64,000 nt of DNA from Rodentibacter sp. JRC1 (GCF_020521555.1 NZ_BPWA01000001.1:806001-870000), one strand, 5' to 3'; counted from the first letter of the stretch, positions 9,859 to 20,254 are shown. Translations and numbers: made by a program. Notes: generated by a model not told the origin, from the letters alone.

Positions 9859-11202
9859 TTATAAGAAATAAAGACCAATAATAAAAATCGGGGCGGTAAA
9901 AATCAGGGCGGTCATACAGTAACCCATGATGTCCCGAACACCTAAGCCGGCAATCCCCAGAGCCGGCAATGCCCAGAATGGTTGTGCCATATTCGCCCAC
10001 ATGTCACCGTAAGCTATCGCCATAACGGATTTACCCAGATTCGCTTCAAGAGAAAGGGCGGCAGGAATAACAAAAGGTCCTTGTACCACCCAATGCCCGC
10101 CACCAGACGGCACGGCGAAATTCACCAATGCAGAACTAAAGAAAGTTAAAACCGGAAAGGTGTCTTTATTTGAAATATTGACGAAAAATTCGGTAATCAT
10201 TCCTCCTAGACCAGAATGTTCCATCATTAATTGCATACCCGCATAGAATGGAAATTGAATTAAAATACCGGCTGTACTGCGTGCTGCATGCGTAATTGCT
10301 CGAACATAAGCGGCCGGCGAACCATGCAATAAGATACCAATCATTAAGAAAATCAGATTGACCGTATTAATCGTTAGATTGAAACCATTTTTCTGAAAGT
10401 ATGTTGCTAGATATAAGAAACCGGTACCGGCAATGAGATAAGCTAAAATTCGACTTTCCTCAATACGTTCTGCAAATGTAGAATGTTTATTTAAATCCTT
10501 AGTAAAATTCGGATCATCTTGTAATAACTTAGGATCTACCGTACGAACTTCATTTGGCTTAGGATTCATCATTCTGGTAATGAAAGGTAGGCTAACAAAT
10601 AACATTAATATGATGAAAAGGTTATAACGGGTAAAGAGGGTTTGATTAACAGGTACGATGCCTAACGGATTGGATTCTGATGTTATAAAATGAGCGATTG
10701 GGTTATTCGGTGTCGCCGCTTGAAGCGGCATTGAACCAGAAAAACCACCACCCCAAGTCATAAAACCAATATAAGCGCAAGCGATTAGTAAAGCATAATC
10801 TATCCCTTTTATTCGTCTCGCTACTTCTTTAGCGAACATTGCACCGACAACTAACCCAAATCCCCAATTAATAGCACAGGCTAGTGCACTCATAAAAGTA
10901 ACTAACATTACTCCCTGTATCGGTGTTTTAGCAATAGATGCGGTAATTCCAAGAAAACGCCGAATTTGGGGTGCGGAAGCGAGGGCATTACCTGTCACAA
11001 CAACCATCGCCATTTGCATACTAAAGGATAATAAATTCCAAAAACCGTCACCCCACATTGAGACTAATTGAATAGGGCTATTATCCGTTAATCCCCAAGC
11101 ACAAAAGAAAATACCAATACTCAGCAAGACTGCCAGAACCAAAGGTTCCGGCATATATTTACTGACTAGAGCAGTCATAAAGCGAGAGATTCGACTAATC
11201 AT
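9859..11202 (-). CDS. atoE: short-chain fatty acid transporter AtoE
   Basis: A 447-residue inner-membrane carrier for acetoacetate, butyrate and related short-chain fatty acids. The start MISRISRFMTALVSKYMPEP and the motifs MWGDGFWNLLSFSMQMAM, TWGGGFSGSMPLQAATP and FAVPSGGGHWVVQGPFVIPA match AtoE along its whole length. The start overlaps the end of atoA by 8 bases, implying translational coupling. Together with the GntP-type permease this gives the cluster two different import routes. Confidence 0.96.
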   Translation of the reverse strand: MISRISRFMTALVSKYMPEPLVLAVLLSIGIFFCAWGLTDNSPIQLVSMWGDGFWNLLSFSMQMAMVVVTGNALASAPQIRRFLGITASIAKTPIQGVMLVTFMSALACAINWGFGLVVGAMFAKEVARRIKGIDYALLIACAYIGFMTWGGGFSGSMPLQAATPNNPIAHFITSESNPLGIVPVNQTLFTRYNLFIILMLFVSLPFITRMMNPKPNEVRTVDPKLLQDDPNFTKDLNKHSTFAERIEESRILAYLIAGTGFLYLATYFQKNGFNLTINTVNLIFLMIGILLHGSPAAYVRAITHAARSTAGILIQFPFYAGMQLMMEHSGLGGMITEFFVNISNKDTFPVLTFFSSALVNFAVPSGGGHWVVQGPFVIPAALSLEANLGKSVMAIAYGDMWANMAQPFWALPALGIAGLGVRDIMGYCMTALIFTAPIFIIGLYFL

Positions 11203-11869
11203 ATATCATTCCTTTCTGACTGATTTTCATTTCTTTAAAATCTTCGGCAATGATAAAATCCGCCTCGGTTTTAGCCTTGATCGTTTCTAAATCCACATTT
11301 GGTGCGTGTTCTTTCAGGATTAACTGTCCATTTTCCAAACTAAATACGGCCAATTCAGTCACTATCAATTTCACTTTATTGCGGGCTGTAAGCGGTAAAC
11401 TACATTGTTTTAGAATTTTGGATGACCCCGATTTAGCACAATGTTCCATACCGATAATCACTTTTTTCGCCCCGGTAACGAGATCCATCGCACCGCCCAT
11501 TCCCGGCACCATTTTGCCCGGTACCATCCAGTTCGCCAGATTACCCTGTTGGTCAACTTCTAAACCACCCAACACACAGGCATCAACGTGTCCGCCACGA
11601 ATTAAAGCGAAAGAAAAAGCACTATCAAAGAAAGCACCACCCGTTTTAATTCCACAAGGCTGCCCACCGGCATTAACAATATTCGGATTATCATTTTCCT
11701 GATCAAATGCTGTTAAACCTAAAAAACCATTCTCTGACTGTAAAGTAATATCAACTTCATCCGGCAAGTAATTTGCAACTAACGTTGGCAAACCAATCCC
11801 TAAATTAACGACATCTCCGTTTTTTAATTCCATTGCAATGCGACGTGCGATAAGTTCTTTTGCGTTCAT
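11195..11869 (-). CDS. atoA: acetate CoA-transferase beta subunit (acetoacetyl-CoA transferase)
   Basis: With AtoD it moves CoA from acetyl-CoA to acetoacetate or butyrate. The 224-residue protein carries the catalytic glutamate E46 in the SENGFLG motif, which forms the glutamyl-CoA intermediate. Length is that of a separate beta subunit, not of a fused SCOT enzyme. It begins 8 bases after atoD ends and overlaps atoE at its end, so it is the second gene of the operon. Confidence 0.96.
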   Translation of the reverse strand: MNAKELIARRIAMELKNGDVVNLGIGLPTLVANYLPDEVDITLQSENGFLGLTAFDQENDNPNIVNAGGQPCGIKTGGAFFDSAFSFALIRGGHVDACVLGGLEVDQQGNLANWMVPGKMVPGMGGAMDLVTGAKKVIIGMEHCAKSGSSKILKQCSLPLTARNKVKLIVTELAVFSLENGQLILKEHAPNVDLETIKAKTEADFIIAEDFKEMKISQKGMIYD

Positions 11870-11877
11870 AGTTCCTC

Positions 11878-12528
11878 CTACGAATTGGAAATAATGTAGT
11901 CCACCAACATTGCCGGTGTCATAATTTGATTGGGATCGAGTGTGCCGGACTTGACGATTTGGTCGGCTTCCACAATAACGGTTTTGGCAGCCAGTGCCAT
12001 TAAAGGATTGAAATTGCGGGCAGAGCCGTTATAGATAAGATTACCGTCTTCATCGGCGATAGCGGCTTTGAGAATGGCTAGATCGGCTTTTAGCGGAAGC
12101 TCCAACAAGTATTCAATTCCGCCCAGTTCTATTTTTTGCTTACCTTGTTCAACAACCGTGCCTACTCCAGTCGGTGTTAAAAAACCGCCTAAACCGGCTC
12201 CTCCTGCACGAACGCGCTCAGCAAATGTACCTTGAGGAATAAGTTCGACCTCAATATCACCTGAAATCATCTTTTTACCTGTTTCAGGATTGGTACCGAT
12301 GTGGGAAGCGTACACTTTCTTGACTCGATTATTGACAATCAACGGACCGACTCCGTTATGAACCTGCGCAGTATCGCTGGAAATCAAGGTAATATCTTTA
12401 ACCGACGTATCCAAAATTGCCTGTACAATTTTTTCCGGTGTACCGACTCCCATAAAACCGCCCGACATTATCGTCATTCCATCAAAGAAATGCGTTTTTA
12501 GTTCGCTTAGCGGAATAATTTTTGACAT
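11878..12528 (-). CDS. atoD: acetate CoA-transferase alpha subunit
   Basis: The 216-residue partner of AtoA and the first gene of the operon. The glycine-rich [14 protein letters not shown] motif (about 23-36), [16 protein letters not shown] and [16 protein letters not shown] are characteristic of alpha subunits. The start [21 protein letters not shown] is preceded by an AGGA-containing site. The upstream region to the divergent LysR gene contains a long dyad that may be the operator. Confidence 0.96.
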   Translation of the reverse strand: MSKIIPLSELKTHFFDGMTIMSGGFMGVGTPEKIVQAILDTSVKDITLISSDTAQVHNGVGPLIVNNRVKKVYASHIGTNPETGKKMISGDIEVELIPQGTFAERVRAGGAGLGGFLTPTGVGTVVEQGKQKIELGGIEYLLELPLKADLAILKAAIADEDGNLIYNGSARNFNPLMALAAKTVIVEADQIVKSGTLDPNQIMTPAMLVDYIISNS

Positions 12529-12587
12529 AGTGTCCTCCAGATATAGATTATTAGCTATAAAATTTTCTTATAACAAAAAGCTCAGCG

Positions 12588-12617
12588 TATTCGATTTTAT
12601 TAAGAAAAAATCGAATA
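12588..12617. promoter_or_regulatory. candidate LysR-type operator between atoD and the regulator gene
   Basis: An 11-bp perfect inverted repeat, TATTCGATTTT (12588-12598) and AAAATCGAATA (12607-12617), with an 8-base spacer. It is about 60-90 bases upstream of atoD and is the strongest dyad in a 318-base divergent promoter region. LysR-type proteins bind interrupted dyads in this position. The rest of the region (12529-12846) is AT-rich with no coding potential. Confidence 0.6.
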
Positions 12618-12846
12618 ATGTTTGATAAAGGTTTTTGATCACACCCCTATAAAATTAATAAATTCTTGGATATAATTTGCTCTAAATCTTAGAATAAGTT
12701 GATAGATTCACCTCAATTTGCCACTTTATTCATCGTATATTCTGCAAGAATAGCAACAGTGAAAAAAGAAAAGAAATATTGATTTTTTAGATGACTATAA
12801 ATTTTACTTATATAAAATAAAGATATATTCGAGTATGGAGGAAAAA

Positions 12847-13746
12847 ATGGATATTCGTCATTTACGCTACTTTATTGCTATTGTTGAAAATCACTTTAAT
12901 TTGAGTAAAACCTCTCAAAATATTTATATATCCCAACCTGCATTAAGTATGATGATTAGCGAGTTTGAAGATAGAGAAGGGATTCAGCTATTTAAACGTT
13001 CAAATGGTAAAATTGTCGGATTAACTTATATTGGTGAAAAATATTACGCTGATGCAAAAGCGGTCGTTTATAAATACAATGAAATGTACCGAAATTTGCA
13101 TAAAGAAAATCAAGAGATAAACGGACGAATATTAATTGGTATTCCACCTTTAATTCTTTCGGTAGTTTTCTCAGACGCAATGCCGAAGATGATATTAAAT
13201 AACCCATCAATTCAGTTTGTCACCCAAGAACAAGGTGCTTTTGCATTAAAAAGTGCATTACTTCTGGAACAAGTTGATTTAGCGGTGTTGCTTTATCCGG
13301 AAGGCATTTCCAAAAATATCATTGATTCCTTTGAAATCCACCATTCCGAATTATCCGTTTTTCTATCACCAAATCATCCGTTGGCGCAAAAAGAAAATAT
13401 TGACTGGCGAGATCTTAATAAACAAAAAATGGCAATTTTTGATAACAGTTTTATGATTTCCCATCAACTAAAAGAAAACTTTGAACGGCACAATATTCAT
13501 CCGAATATCATCATCGAATCCAGTTCTTGGGATTTTATGCTCAATTCGGTGAAATTAAACCCTGAATTGCTGACAATTCTTCCTTATCCAATTGCTGAGC
13601 AATATTCTTCAACAGATTTTGTTTGCCGTAAGATGAATGATCCGATTTTATGGCGGGTAACACTTTGTCGCTTAAAGAAAAAGAATTATTCCAGTGTAGA
13701 AAATTATGTCTTTGATTCTTTGTTGAAGTGGTTCAATGTGAAATAG
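12847..13746 (+). CDS. LysR-family regulator, probable activator of the ato operon
   Basis: A 299-residue LysR-type protein with an N-terminal winged helix-turn-helix ([18 protein letters not shown] then [13 protein letters not shown]) and a C-terminal effector-binding domain. I start it at 12847 because GGAGG (12837-12841) is placed correctly for this ATG; an in-frame ATG at 12835 overlaps that ribosome site and is unlikely. It is transcribed divergently from atoD, the usual layout of a LysR regulator and its target. The effector is probably acetoacetate or a related metabolite, by inference. Confidence 0.88.
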   Translation: MDIRHLRYFIAIVENHFNLSKTSQNIYISQPALSMMISEFEDREGIQLFKRSNGKIVGLTYIGEKYYADAKAVVYKYNEMYRNLHKENQEINGRILIGIPPLILSVVFSDAMPKMILNNPSIQFVTQEQGAFALKSALLLEQVDLAVLLYPEGISKNIIDSFEIHHSELSVFLSPNHPLAQKENIDWRDLNKQKMAIFDNSFMISHQLKENFERHNIHPNIIIESSSWDFMLNSVKLNPELLTILPYPIAEQYSSTDFVCRKMNDPILWRVTLCRLKKKNYSSVENYVFDSLLKWFNVK

Positions 13747-13930
13747 TGTACAAGTTTTAGGAAATTTCTTGCCACATTACAGTATTCGGATTCTTTTAGT
13801 ATGAATAGTGATGGCTGAATATTAAGTCGCTCATATTAAATACTCTAATCGTTTTAGAAATTATCCCCCCTTTCTCAAAAATCAGTAAGTGCTATGTCAA
13901 TTCAGGGGACATAATTTTTTTAGCGCAATA

Positions 13931-13964
13931 AAAATCCTTACTTATGCAAATAAGTAAGGATTTT
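13931..13964. terminator. bidirectional terminator between lysR and nusG
   Basis: AAAATCCTTACTTA (13931-13944) and TAAGTAAGGATTTT (13951-13964) are a perfect 14-bp stem with a 6-base loop and A/T flanks on both sides. It can end both the LysR transcript and the convergent nusG transcript. The rest of 13747-14028 shows nothing further. Confidence 0.85.
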
Positions 13965-14028
13965 ATTAAGTTTCGTTCAAGTGATCTTTATGTAAAAACT
14001 ACATAATATCACGATCTCAATGTTTATA

Positions 14029-14586
14029 TTAATGCGCTTTCTCTACTTGACCAAACTCAAGTTCAACCGGAGTGGCACGACCAAAAATAGAAACGGAAAC
14101 TTTCAGGCGGCCTTTTTCATAATCCACTTCTTCCACCGTACCATTAAAGTCTGCAAACGGACCTTCGGTAACCCTAACTTCCTCACCCGGAGAATATTCA
14201 TTACGATGACGCGGTTTATCGGCACTTTGCTCTAAACGGCTTAGGATTATATCCGCTTCACGCTTAGAAATTGGAGCCGGTTTATCCGGTGTTCCTCCGA
14301 TGAATCCCATCACACGTGGCACACTTTTCACCAAATGCCAGGTATCATCATTCATTTCCATTTCAACAAGCACATAACCCGGGAAGAATTTACGTTCGCT
14401 TTTACGGCGTTTGCCTGCCACGTTTTCAACTACTTCTTCACTAGGTACCAATACTTCACCAAATTGATCTTCCATTTGGTGTTGTTTAATATATTCACGC
14501 AAAGTCAATGCGACACGGCTTTCAAAACCGGAAAACGCTTGTAAAACATACCAACGTTTTTTTGATACGGTTGTTTCTTCAGTCAT
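14029..14586 (-). CDS. nusG: transcription termination/antitermination protein NusG
   Basis: A 185-residue NusG: N-terminal NGN domain ([18 protein letters not shown]) that binds RNA polymerase, the [12 protein letters not shown] motif, and a C-terminal KOW domain ([20 protein letters not shown]) that contacts S10 or Rho. It is 1 base downstream of secE. Here secE-nusG is followed by a terminator and a foreign neighbour instead of rplKA. Confidence 0.98.
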   Translation of the reverse strand: MTEETTVSKKRWYVLQAFSGFESRVALTLREYIKQHQMEDQFGEVLVPSEEVVENVAGKRRKSERKFFPGYVLVEMEMNDDTWHLVKSVPRVMGFIGGTPDKPAPISKREADIILSRLEQSADKPRHRNEYSPGEEVRVTEGPFADFNGTVEEVDYEKGRLKVSVSIFGRATPVELEFGQVEKAH

Positions 14587-14587
14587 T

Positions 14588-15004
14588 TTAGAATCTCAAA
14601 TCGGTTAAGAAGTTAATAATAGATACGATAATGGAATCTGTCGCCCAAAAAAATAACGATGAAATCACCGTAACAGCTATCACGATTAACGTAGTTTGAC
14701 GGGTTTCAGATCGTGTCGGCCACACTACTTTACGCGCTTCATTTTTAGCTTCTTTAAAGAAATTACGGGCTTTCGTACCTTGATTGGTAATCGCTGCGAG
14801 AATAAACGCTACCACAAGGATTGCTGCTATCGCAATTACACGAATCGGTGCTGAAAATTCTTTCTGAAAATACACGTTACCGATAGCGGCAGCCGAGAAG
14901 AAAACAACAACCAATATCCAAAGTAATGTATTTAGACCTTTTGATTTACCTTCTGCTACCGGCTCTTCTGTTTTTTTCTTTTTATCAACAATTTCAGTTG
15001 CCAT
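14588..15004 (-). CDS. secE: protein translocase subunit SecE
   Basis: An inner-membrane clamp subunit of the SecYEG channel. From the ATG at 15004 ([16 protein letters not shown]) it is 138 residues with three hydrophobic segments ([48 protein letters not shown]) and the amphipathic [17 protein letters not shown] region that is the hallmark of SecE. A longer in-frame start at 15064 would add 20 residues unlike any SecE, so I prefer 15004. Confidence 0.95.
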   Translation of the reverse strand: MATEIVDKKKKTEEPVAEGKSKGLNTLLWILVVVFFSAAAIGNVYFQKEFSAPIRVIAIAAILVVAFILAAITNQGTKARNFFKEAKNEARKVVWPTRSETRQTTLIVIAVTVISSLFFWATDSIIVSIINFLTDLRF

Positions 15005-15141
15005 AATTGAATCCGTTTTAAAAGGGGAAAATAGGAATAATTTAAGAACGCGCGATTGTAGCACTTTCTTTTGAGATTTCCTATCGAAAAATAAAAAATG
15101 GAGAAAACACTTGGAAAATCAACCGCACTTTCTAAGGTTCA

Positions 15142-16389
15142 TTAAGAACGATAAACCAACTTCGGTGCTTCGTTCTCTACAATTGTTGCTTCATTTACCA
15201 CAACTTTCTCAAGATTTTCAAGAGATGGTAAATCGTACATCGTATCCAATAACACACCTTCTACGATGGAACGTAAACCACGCGCACCGGTTTTGCGTTC
15301 AAGTGCTTTTTTCGCCATTGCTTTTAAGGCTTCCGGTGTAAACTCCAATTCAACATTTTCTAAGCCGAACAATGCTTGATATTGCTTGGTTAAGGCATTT
15401 TTCGGTTGAGTAAGAATTTGTACCAAAGCCTCTTCATCTAATTCGCTCAGTGGTGCAATCATTGGCAGACGACCGATAAATTCCGGAATTAAACCAAACT
15501 TCATTAAATCGTCCGGCTCTACTTGACGGAATAATTCTGACAAGGATTGTTCCTCGTCTTTTTCTACCTTAGCATCAAAGCCTATACTTGTGCCGATTTG
15601 TGTACGCTTACCTATAATTTTATCTAAACCTGCAAACGCGCCACCGCAAATAAAGAGAATTTTTGAGGTATCGACTTTCAACATTTCTTGTTGAGGATGT
15701 TTACGTCCGCCTTGTGGAGGCACTGAGGCAATCGTACCTTCAACCAGTTTCAATAAAGCTTGTTGAACACCTTCACCGGACACATCACGTGTGATAGATG
15801 CGCCCTCAGACTTACGACTGATTTTATCGATTTCATCAATATAAATGATGCCTTGCTCCGCTTTCTCCGTGTCATATTCACAGTTTTGCAGCAATTTTTG
15901 TAACACATTTTCCACGTCTTCGCCAACATAACCGGCTTCCGTTAAAGTAGTCGCATCCGCCATAGCGAAAGGCACATTTAAACGTCGCGCCAAAGTTTGT
16001 GCAAGCAATGTTTTACCACTGCCCGTCGGTCCAATCAGCAAAATATTACTTTTTCCCAATTCTACATTATCGCTTTCATAGTTACTACGTAGGCGTTTAT
16101 AATGATTATATACCGCTACGGAAAGTACCTTTTTGGCATAATCTTGACCTATCACATAATCATCCAAATGAGCGCGAATCTCATGAGGCGTAGGCAATTT
16201 GGTGTCATTTTTAACCGCACTTTCATCACCGTTCTCATCATTGGTTTCATTACTTTCTTCCAGCATAGAATGGCAAAGTTCGATGCATTCGTTGCAAATG
16301 TAACCATCTGTGCCTGCAATCAATTTATCTACTTCATCTTTTTCTTTACCACAAAAAGAACAATGTAAATCTTTATTTTCGGTTGTCAT
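15142..16389 (-). CDS. clpX: ATP-dependent Clp protease ATP-binding subunit ClpX
   Basis: A 415-residue AAA+ unfoldase that feeds substrates to ClpP. It has an N-terminal zinc-binding domain with C10, C13, C32 and C35, Walker A GPTGSGKT, pore loop GYVGEDV, Walker [10 protein letters not shown], and the ClpP-docking IGF loop. It lies 9 bases after clpP on the same strand. The linker between the zinc domain and the AAA+ domain (around 16214) contains an uptake signal. Confidence 0.98.
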   Translation of the reverse strand: MTTENKDLHCSFCGKEKDEVDKLIAGTDGYICNECIELCHSMLEESNETNDENGDESAVKNDTKLPTPHEIRAHLDDYVIGQDYAKKVLSVAVYNHYKRLRSNYESDNVELGKSNILLIGPTGSGKTLLAQTLARRLNVPFAMADATTLTEAGYVGEDVENVLQKLLQNCEYDTEKAEQGIIYIDEIDKISRKSEGASITRDVSGEGVQQALLKLVEGTIASVPPQGGRKHPQQEMLKVDTSKILFICGGAFAGLDKIIGKRTQIGTSIGFDAKVEKDEEQSLSELFRQVEPDDLMKFGLIPEFIGRLPMIAPLSELDEEALVQILTQPKNALTKQYQALFGLENVELEFTPEALKAMAKKALERKTGARGLRSIVEGVLLDTMYDLPSLENLEKVVVNEATIVENEAPKLVYRS

Positions 16390-16398
16390 TTTAAATCC

Positions 16399-16980
16399 TT
16401 AACGTTGAACTAACACGTCATCCACTAAGCCATAAATTTTAGCTTCTTCCGCAGACATAAAGTTATCACGATCGGTATCCTGTTCAATACGCTCAATGCT
16501 CTGTCCGGTATGGAAAGCCAAACGTTCGTTTAAGGTATGTCTAATTTTTAAAATTTCTTGTGCGTGAATTTGAATATCCGATGCTTGCCCACGGTATCCA
16601 CCTAACGGTTGATGAATCATTACTCGGGAATTTGGTAGTGCCGCACGTTTTCCGGCAGTCCCTCCTGCTAATAAAAATGCCCCCATAGAACAGGCTTGAC
16701 CGATACAAAGAGTGCGTATATCCGGCTTAATGAATTGCATCGTATCGTAAATTGCCATACCTGCCGTTACTGACCCACCCGGTGAATTGATATAAATATT
16801 AATATCTTTGGTCGGATCTTCCGATTCTAAAAATAACAACTGTGCCACAATCAAATTTGCCATATGATCTTCAACCTGTCCGGTTAAAAAAATCACGCGT
16901 TCTTTTAATAAACGGGAATAAATATCGTAGGCACGTTCTCCGCGCGAAGTCTGTTCTACGACCATTGGAACTAAACTCAT
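16399..16980 (-). CDS. clpP: ATP-dependent Clp protease proteolytic subunit
   Basis: A 193-residue serine protease subunit that assembles into a 14-mer. The catalytic triad is S98 (GQACSMGAF), H123 (MIHQPLGG) and D172 (DTDRDNF), each one residue off the mature E. coli numbering. It is followed closely by clpX and preceded by tig with a terminator hairpin in between, the conserved tig-clpP-clpX order. Confidence 0.98.
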   Translation of the reverse strand: MSLVPMVVEQTSRGERAYDIYSRLLKERVIFLTGQVEDHMANLIVAQLLFLESEDPTKDINIYINSPGGSVTAGMAIYDTMQFIKPDIRTLCIGQACSMGAFLLAGGTAGKRAALPNSRVMIHQPLGGYRGQASDIQIHAQEILKIRHTLNERLAFHTGQSIERIEQDTDRDNFMSAEEAKIYGLVDDVLVQR

Positions 16981-17052
16981 TTTCTCACCTATTACTCATA
17001 TACTCATAAAGTTATCGGCTATTTTACCTAAAAAAGACCTACAAATAAAAAC

Positions 17053-17082
17053 GCGGTCGCTTTTATTTAAAATAGCGACCGC
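17053..17082 (-). terminator. hairpin between tig and clpP
   Basis: GCGGTCGCT (17053-17061) and AGCGACCGC (17074-17082) form a 9-bp GC-rich stem, 36 bases past the tig stop. The right arm merges into an uptake signal (ACCGCACTTT, 17078-17087). It probably reduces tig read-through into clpP. Confidence 0.7.
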
Positions 17083-17117
17083 ACTTTTAATCAATCACAG
17101 TGATAAATCGATCACAA

Positions 17118-18419
17118 TTACGCAGCTTGCGGATTCATAATTTCATCGAATGAAGAGGCTTTTTCAGTCACTTGTGCTTTTGCAAGAACTGCATCGACTG
17201 CTTGTTCTTCTAATACTACGTTACGAATATTATTCATCAACTCTTCATTTTTACTGTAATATTCAACCACTTCATTCGGTTGCTCATATGCAGAAGCGAT
17301 ATCTGCGATCATTGCTTTTGCACGCTCCTCATCCACTTTCAACTCATTTGATTTGATCACTTCAGAGAATAACAAACCGACTTGAACGCGACGTTTTGCA
17401 TCAGCCTCAAACAATTCACGCGGTAATTGAGCCGCTTGCTGAGTGTTGCCACCAAAACGTTGTGCCGCTTGGTTACGTAATACATCGATTTCTTCTTCAA
17501 CCGCAGAATTCGGTACATCAATTGGGTTTTGTTCAATTAAACCGTTGATAACCTGTTGCTTCACGCGAGATACTAATGCGTTTTTCAATTCGCGTTCCAT
17601 ATTTTTACGAATTTCCGCACGTAAATCCGCAACAGATTTTGTATTCGGACCAAATTTTGCAACGAATTCATCCGTTAATTCAGGCAATACCATGTTTTCT
17701 ACTTTTTTCAAAGTAATCGCAAATTTTGCCGGTTTACCTTTTAAGTTTTCTGCGTGATATTCTTCAGGGAAAGTTACATCAATATCGAATTGCTCACCAG
17801 CTTTGTGCCCAACAATACCGTCTTCAAACCCTGGAATCATACGACCTTGCCCCATAAATAGGACGAAGTCCGATGCCTTACCGCCTTCAAATTCTTCACC
17901 ATCGACAGAGCCAACAAAATCAATGGTTACACGATCATCCGCTTTTGCCGCATCTTGACTTTCAGCCCAAGTTGCTTGCTGTTTGCGTAATACATCGATC
18001 ATTTTATCAATATCGGTTTCATTAATCTCAACTGTCGGTTTTTCGACTTTGATGTTTTCTAAACCTTGTAATTGAACTTCCGGATAAACTTCAAAAGTTG
18101 CGGTAAAAACCAAATCTTTACCTTGTTCAAAAGTTTCAATGGCAAAAGTCGGACGACCTGCAATATTGATTTTCTCTGCGATCACGGCATCGAAGAAATG
18201 GCGTGGTAATAAGTCATTCAATACATCTTGACGAATTGATGCACCAAAACGTTGTTCAATAATGTGAGCCGGCACGTGCCCTTTACGGAAACCATCTACG
18301 CGAACATTTTTTGCCGCACGTTTAAATTCTTCACGCGTTGCCTTCTCAACGGTTTCCGCAGGAACAGTGATCGCCACACGGCGCTCTAAACCTTGGGTTG
18401 TTTCAATATTTAATGACAT
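17118..18419 (-). CDS. tig: trigger factor, ribosome-associated chaperone
   Basis: A 433-residue chaperone with peptidyl-prolyl isomerase activity that binds at the ribosome exit tunnel through the [10 protein letters not shown] signature. Domains in order: ribosome-binding (1-110), FKBP-like PPIase (about 150-245) and C-terminal chaperone arms. I start it at the ATG giving [10 protein letters not shown], which has a GAGG site; a TTG 12 bases earlier is in frame but overlaps that site. Confidence 0.97.
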   Translation of the reverse strand: MSLNIETTQGLERRVAITVPAETVEKATREEFKRAAKNVRVDGFRKGHVPAHIIEQRFGASIRQDVLNDLLPRHFFDAVIAEKINIAGRPTFAIETFEQGKDLVFTATFEVYPEVQLQGLENIKVEKPTVEINETDIDKMIDVLRKQQATWAESQDAAKADDRVTIDFVGSVDGEEFEGGKASDFVLFMGQGRMIPGFEDGIVGHKAGEQFDIDVTFPEEYHAENLKGKPAKFAITLKKVENMVLPELTDEFVAKFGPNTKSVADLRAEIRKNMERELKNALVSRVKQQVINGLIEQNPIDVPNSAVEEEIDVLRNQAAQRFGGNTQQAAQLPRELFEADAKRRVQVGLLFSEVIKSNELKVDEERAKAMIADIASAYEQPNEVVEYYSKNEELMNNIRNVVLEEQAVDAVLAKAQVTEKASSFDEIMNPQAA

Positions 18420-18600
18420 TTGTAACCTCAATTAATTTTGCACTCGGTAAAACTCACACCGAACACGTTGTTAATAAAAATAATAGTGATAAAAAACCGT
18501 CGGATTATAACGAAATAAAAGCAGTCAGTCGATAGAAAGTCGATAAATCAACCAAAAAGCCATTTATTTTGATGAATTTATCAACAGAATTTCAAGTATA

Positions 18601-18631
18601 AAAAAGTGCGGTCATTTTTAACCGCACTTTT
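18601..18631 (-). terminator. uptake-signal inverted pair, terminator of kbp
   Basis: AAAAGTGCGGT ending at 18612 and ACCGCACTTTT starting at 18621 form an 11-bp stem with an 8-base loop, 9 bases past the kbp stop codon. Confidence 0.85.
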
Positions 18632-18639
18632 GATTATTT

Positions 18640-19080
18640 TTATAAACCTTTTGGCAAACGAATTTTTTGTCCCGGGAAAATTTTATCGGCGTCTTTAATC
18701 ACCTCTTTATTCGCTTCAACAATCGCCGTATATTTTGCGCCGTTGCCGTAAGTTTTTTCTGCAATTTTCCAGAGAGTATCACCTTTTTGAATGGTGTAGA
18801 AAGCGTCTTCAGAAGCCAAGCTTTCACCGTTGCTAACGGTTACGCTGCTGGTAACGGAGGTAATGCCTTGAATATTCCCCGCCATCAACACTGCTTTTTC
18901 CAATGCCGCGGCAGTAGAGGCGACACCTTGAATATTCGCCACGCCATTTTCAACAGTGACCGAAAGATTTTCTACGCCCGGATTATCTTCTGCAATGTGT
19001 TGTGTCACTGCTTGTGATGCATCTTCCTCTTTAGAAAAAATTTTCTTACCGATATCACTAACAAAATCAAATAAACCCAT
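18640..19080 (-). CDS. kbp: potassium-binding protein Kbp (BON and LysM domains)
   Basis: A 146-residue protein matching the E. coli Kbp/YgaU layout: start MGLFDFVSDIGKK, a BON domain (about 30-95) and a C-terminal LysM domain (FYTIQKGDTLWKIAEKTYGN onward, ending FPGQKIRLPKGL). The E. coli protein is a cytoplasmic K+ sensor. I use the ATG at 19080 because it matches the family start; an ATG 18 bases upstream adds MKRNQK without family support. No signal peptide is visible. Confidence 0.9.
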   Translation of the reverse strand: MGLFDFVSDIGKKIFSKEEDASQAVTQHIAEDNPGVENLSVTVENGVANIQGVASTAAALEKAVLMAGNIQGITSVTSSVTVSNGESLASEDAFYTIQKGDTLWKIAEKTYGNGAKYTAIVEANKEVIKDADKIFPGQKIRLPKGL

Positions 19081-19255
19081 TTTCTGATTCCTTTTCAAGT
19101 TGTAAATTTCAGGCGTTACAATACTTAAAAGTCATGAAAATGTCTATAAATAACAGTGCAAATTCTTGTAAATTTTTCCTAAAACAGCTTCAAAGATGAC
19201 CGCACTTTGATAGAATGCACATATTTTTTATGATTCACTAGATTCAGGAGAACCT

Positions 19256-20086
19256 ATGCGTTGGCAAGGTAGAAGAGAAAGTTCAAATGTAGAAGATAGA
19301 CGAAAAGCCGGAGGTCATTTTGGCGGAGGCAAAAGCACCGGCATTTTGGGATTTATTATTTTATTAGTCGGTGCTTATTATGGTGTCGATTTATCGGGCT
19401 TAGTCGGCTCTCCCGATTTTTCAGGACAATCTTCTCAACCTTTAGAAACACAAGAAGAGCAACAGCTTGCCGCATTGTCAAAAGTCGTCTTAGCGGATAC
19501 TGAAACGGTTTGGGGAAATTATTTCAAGCAAATGGGTTATCAGTATCAAGAGCCGACTATGGTACTTTATAGTGGTGCAACCTCTACCGCTTGCGGAACA
19601 GGGCAATCGGCAATGGGGCCGTTTTATTGTCCGAATGATCGTAAAGTTTATTTAGATTTATCTTTCTACAATGATATGAAAAATAAATTAGGTGCCGCCG
19701 GTGATTCAGCTTTTGCTTATGTGATTGCTCATGAAGTAGGGCATCACGTGCAAAACTTGTTAGGTGTTTTAGGGCAAGTTCATCGGGCTCAACAAACGAT
19801 GGATCGCAAAACGGCAAATCAACTTTCCGTGAAGCTTGAATTACAAGCCGACTGTTTTGCCGGTGTATGGGCAAATCAAGCAGTCAAAAGCGGTTTATTT
19901 GAACGTGGTGATGAAGAAAAAGCCTTTAATGCGGCAGAAGCCGTAGGAGATGATCGCTTACAAAAGCGCGGGCAAGGCTATGTAGTGCCGGATAGTTTTA
20001 CTCACGGTACATCAGCACAACGCTTGGCCTGGTTTAGAAAAGGCTTACAAAGCGGTAACCCAAGCGGATGTGATACCTTTAATTAA
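19256..20086 (+). CDS. ypfJ: YpfJ-type neutral zinc metallopeptidase
   Basis: A 276-residue protein of the putative neutral zinc metallopeptidase family. An N-terminal cytoplasmic stretch (MRWQGRRESSNVEDRR) is followed by one membrane segment (GILGFIILLVGAYYG, about 35-50) and an outside domain with HEVGHH at 159-164, the HExxH zinc motif, and the ELQADCFAGVWAN motif that supplies the third ligand. The natural substrate is not known. It is a single-gene unit ended by a strong terminator. Confidence 0.88.
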   Translation: MRWQGRRESSNVEDRRKAGGHFGGGKSTGILGFIILLVGAYYGVDLSGLVGSPDFSGQSSQPLETQEEQQLAALSKVVLADTETVWGNYFKQMGYQYQEPTMVLYSGATSTACGTGQSAMGPFYCPNDRKVYLDLSFYNDMKNKLGAAGDSAFAYVIAHEVGHHVQNLLGVLGQVHRAQQTMDRKTANQLSVKLELQADCFAGVWANQAVKSGLFERGDEEKAFNAAEAVGDDRLQKRGQGYVVPDSFTHGTSAQRLAWFRKGLQSGNPSGCDTFN

Positions 20087-20089
20087 CAA

Positions 20090-20121
20090 AAAAGCTGACT
20101 TGGAAAACGAAGTCAGCTTTT
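20090..20121 (+). terminator. terminator after ypfJ
   Basis: AAAAGCTGACT (20090-20100) and AGTCAGCTTTT (20111-20121) form a perfect 11-bp stem with a T-run, a few bases after the stop codon at 20086. Confidence 0.9.
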
Positions 20122-20228
20122 TTATTTCCAATTAAGCCCCCCCTAAATCACATAAAATAAAACAACAAAAATACTAATAATTTATTAATTTTTATAATTT
20201 TCTTTTAAAACTTGAAATACTTTTTAAT

Positions 20229-20253
20229 AAAATCCTAGTAGGAGTAGGATTTT
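20229..20253 (+). terminator. small hairpin with T-run upstream of lctP
   Basis: AAAATCCTA (20229-20237) and TAGGATTTT (20245-20253) form a 9-bp stem with a 7-base loop, followed by T. It abuts the CRP-type site. It may insulate lctP from upstream transcription. Confidence 0.5.
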
Positions 20254-20254
20254 T

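Noticed and set aside
12835..12846. Start of the LysR gene at 12835
   Set aside because: That ATG overlaps the GGAGG that serves the ATG at 12847.
20229..20253. Riboswitch before lctP
   Set aside because: Only one short hairpin is present, upstream of the CRP site and likely outside the transcript.
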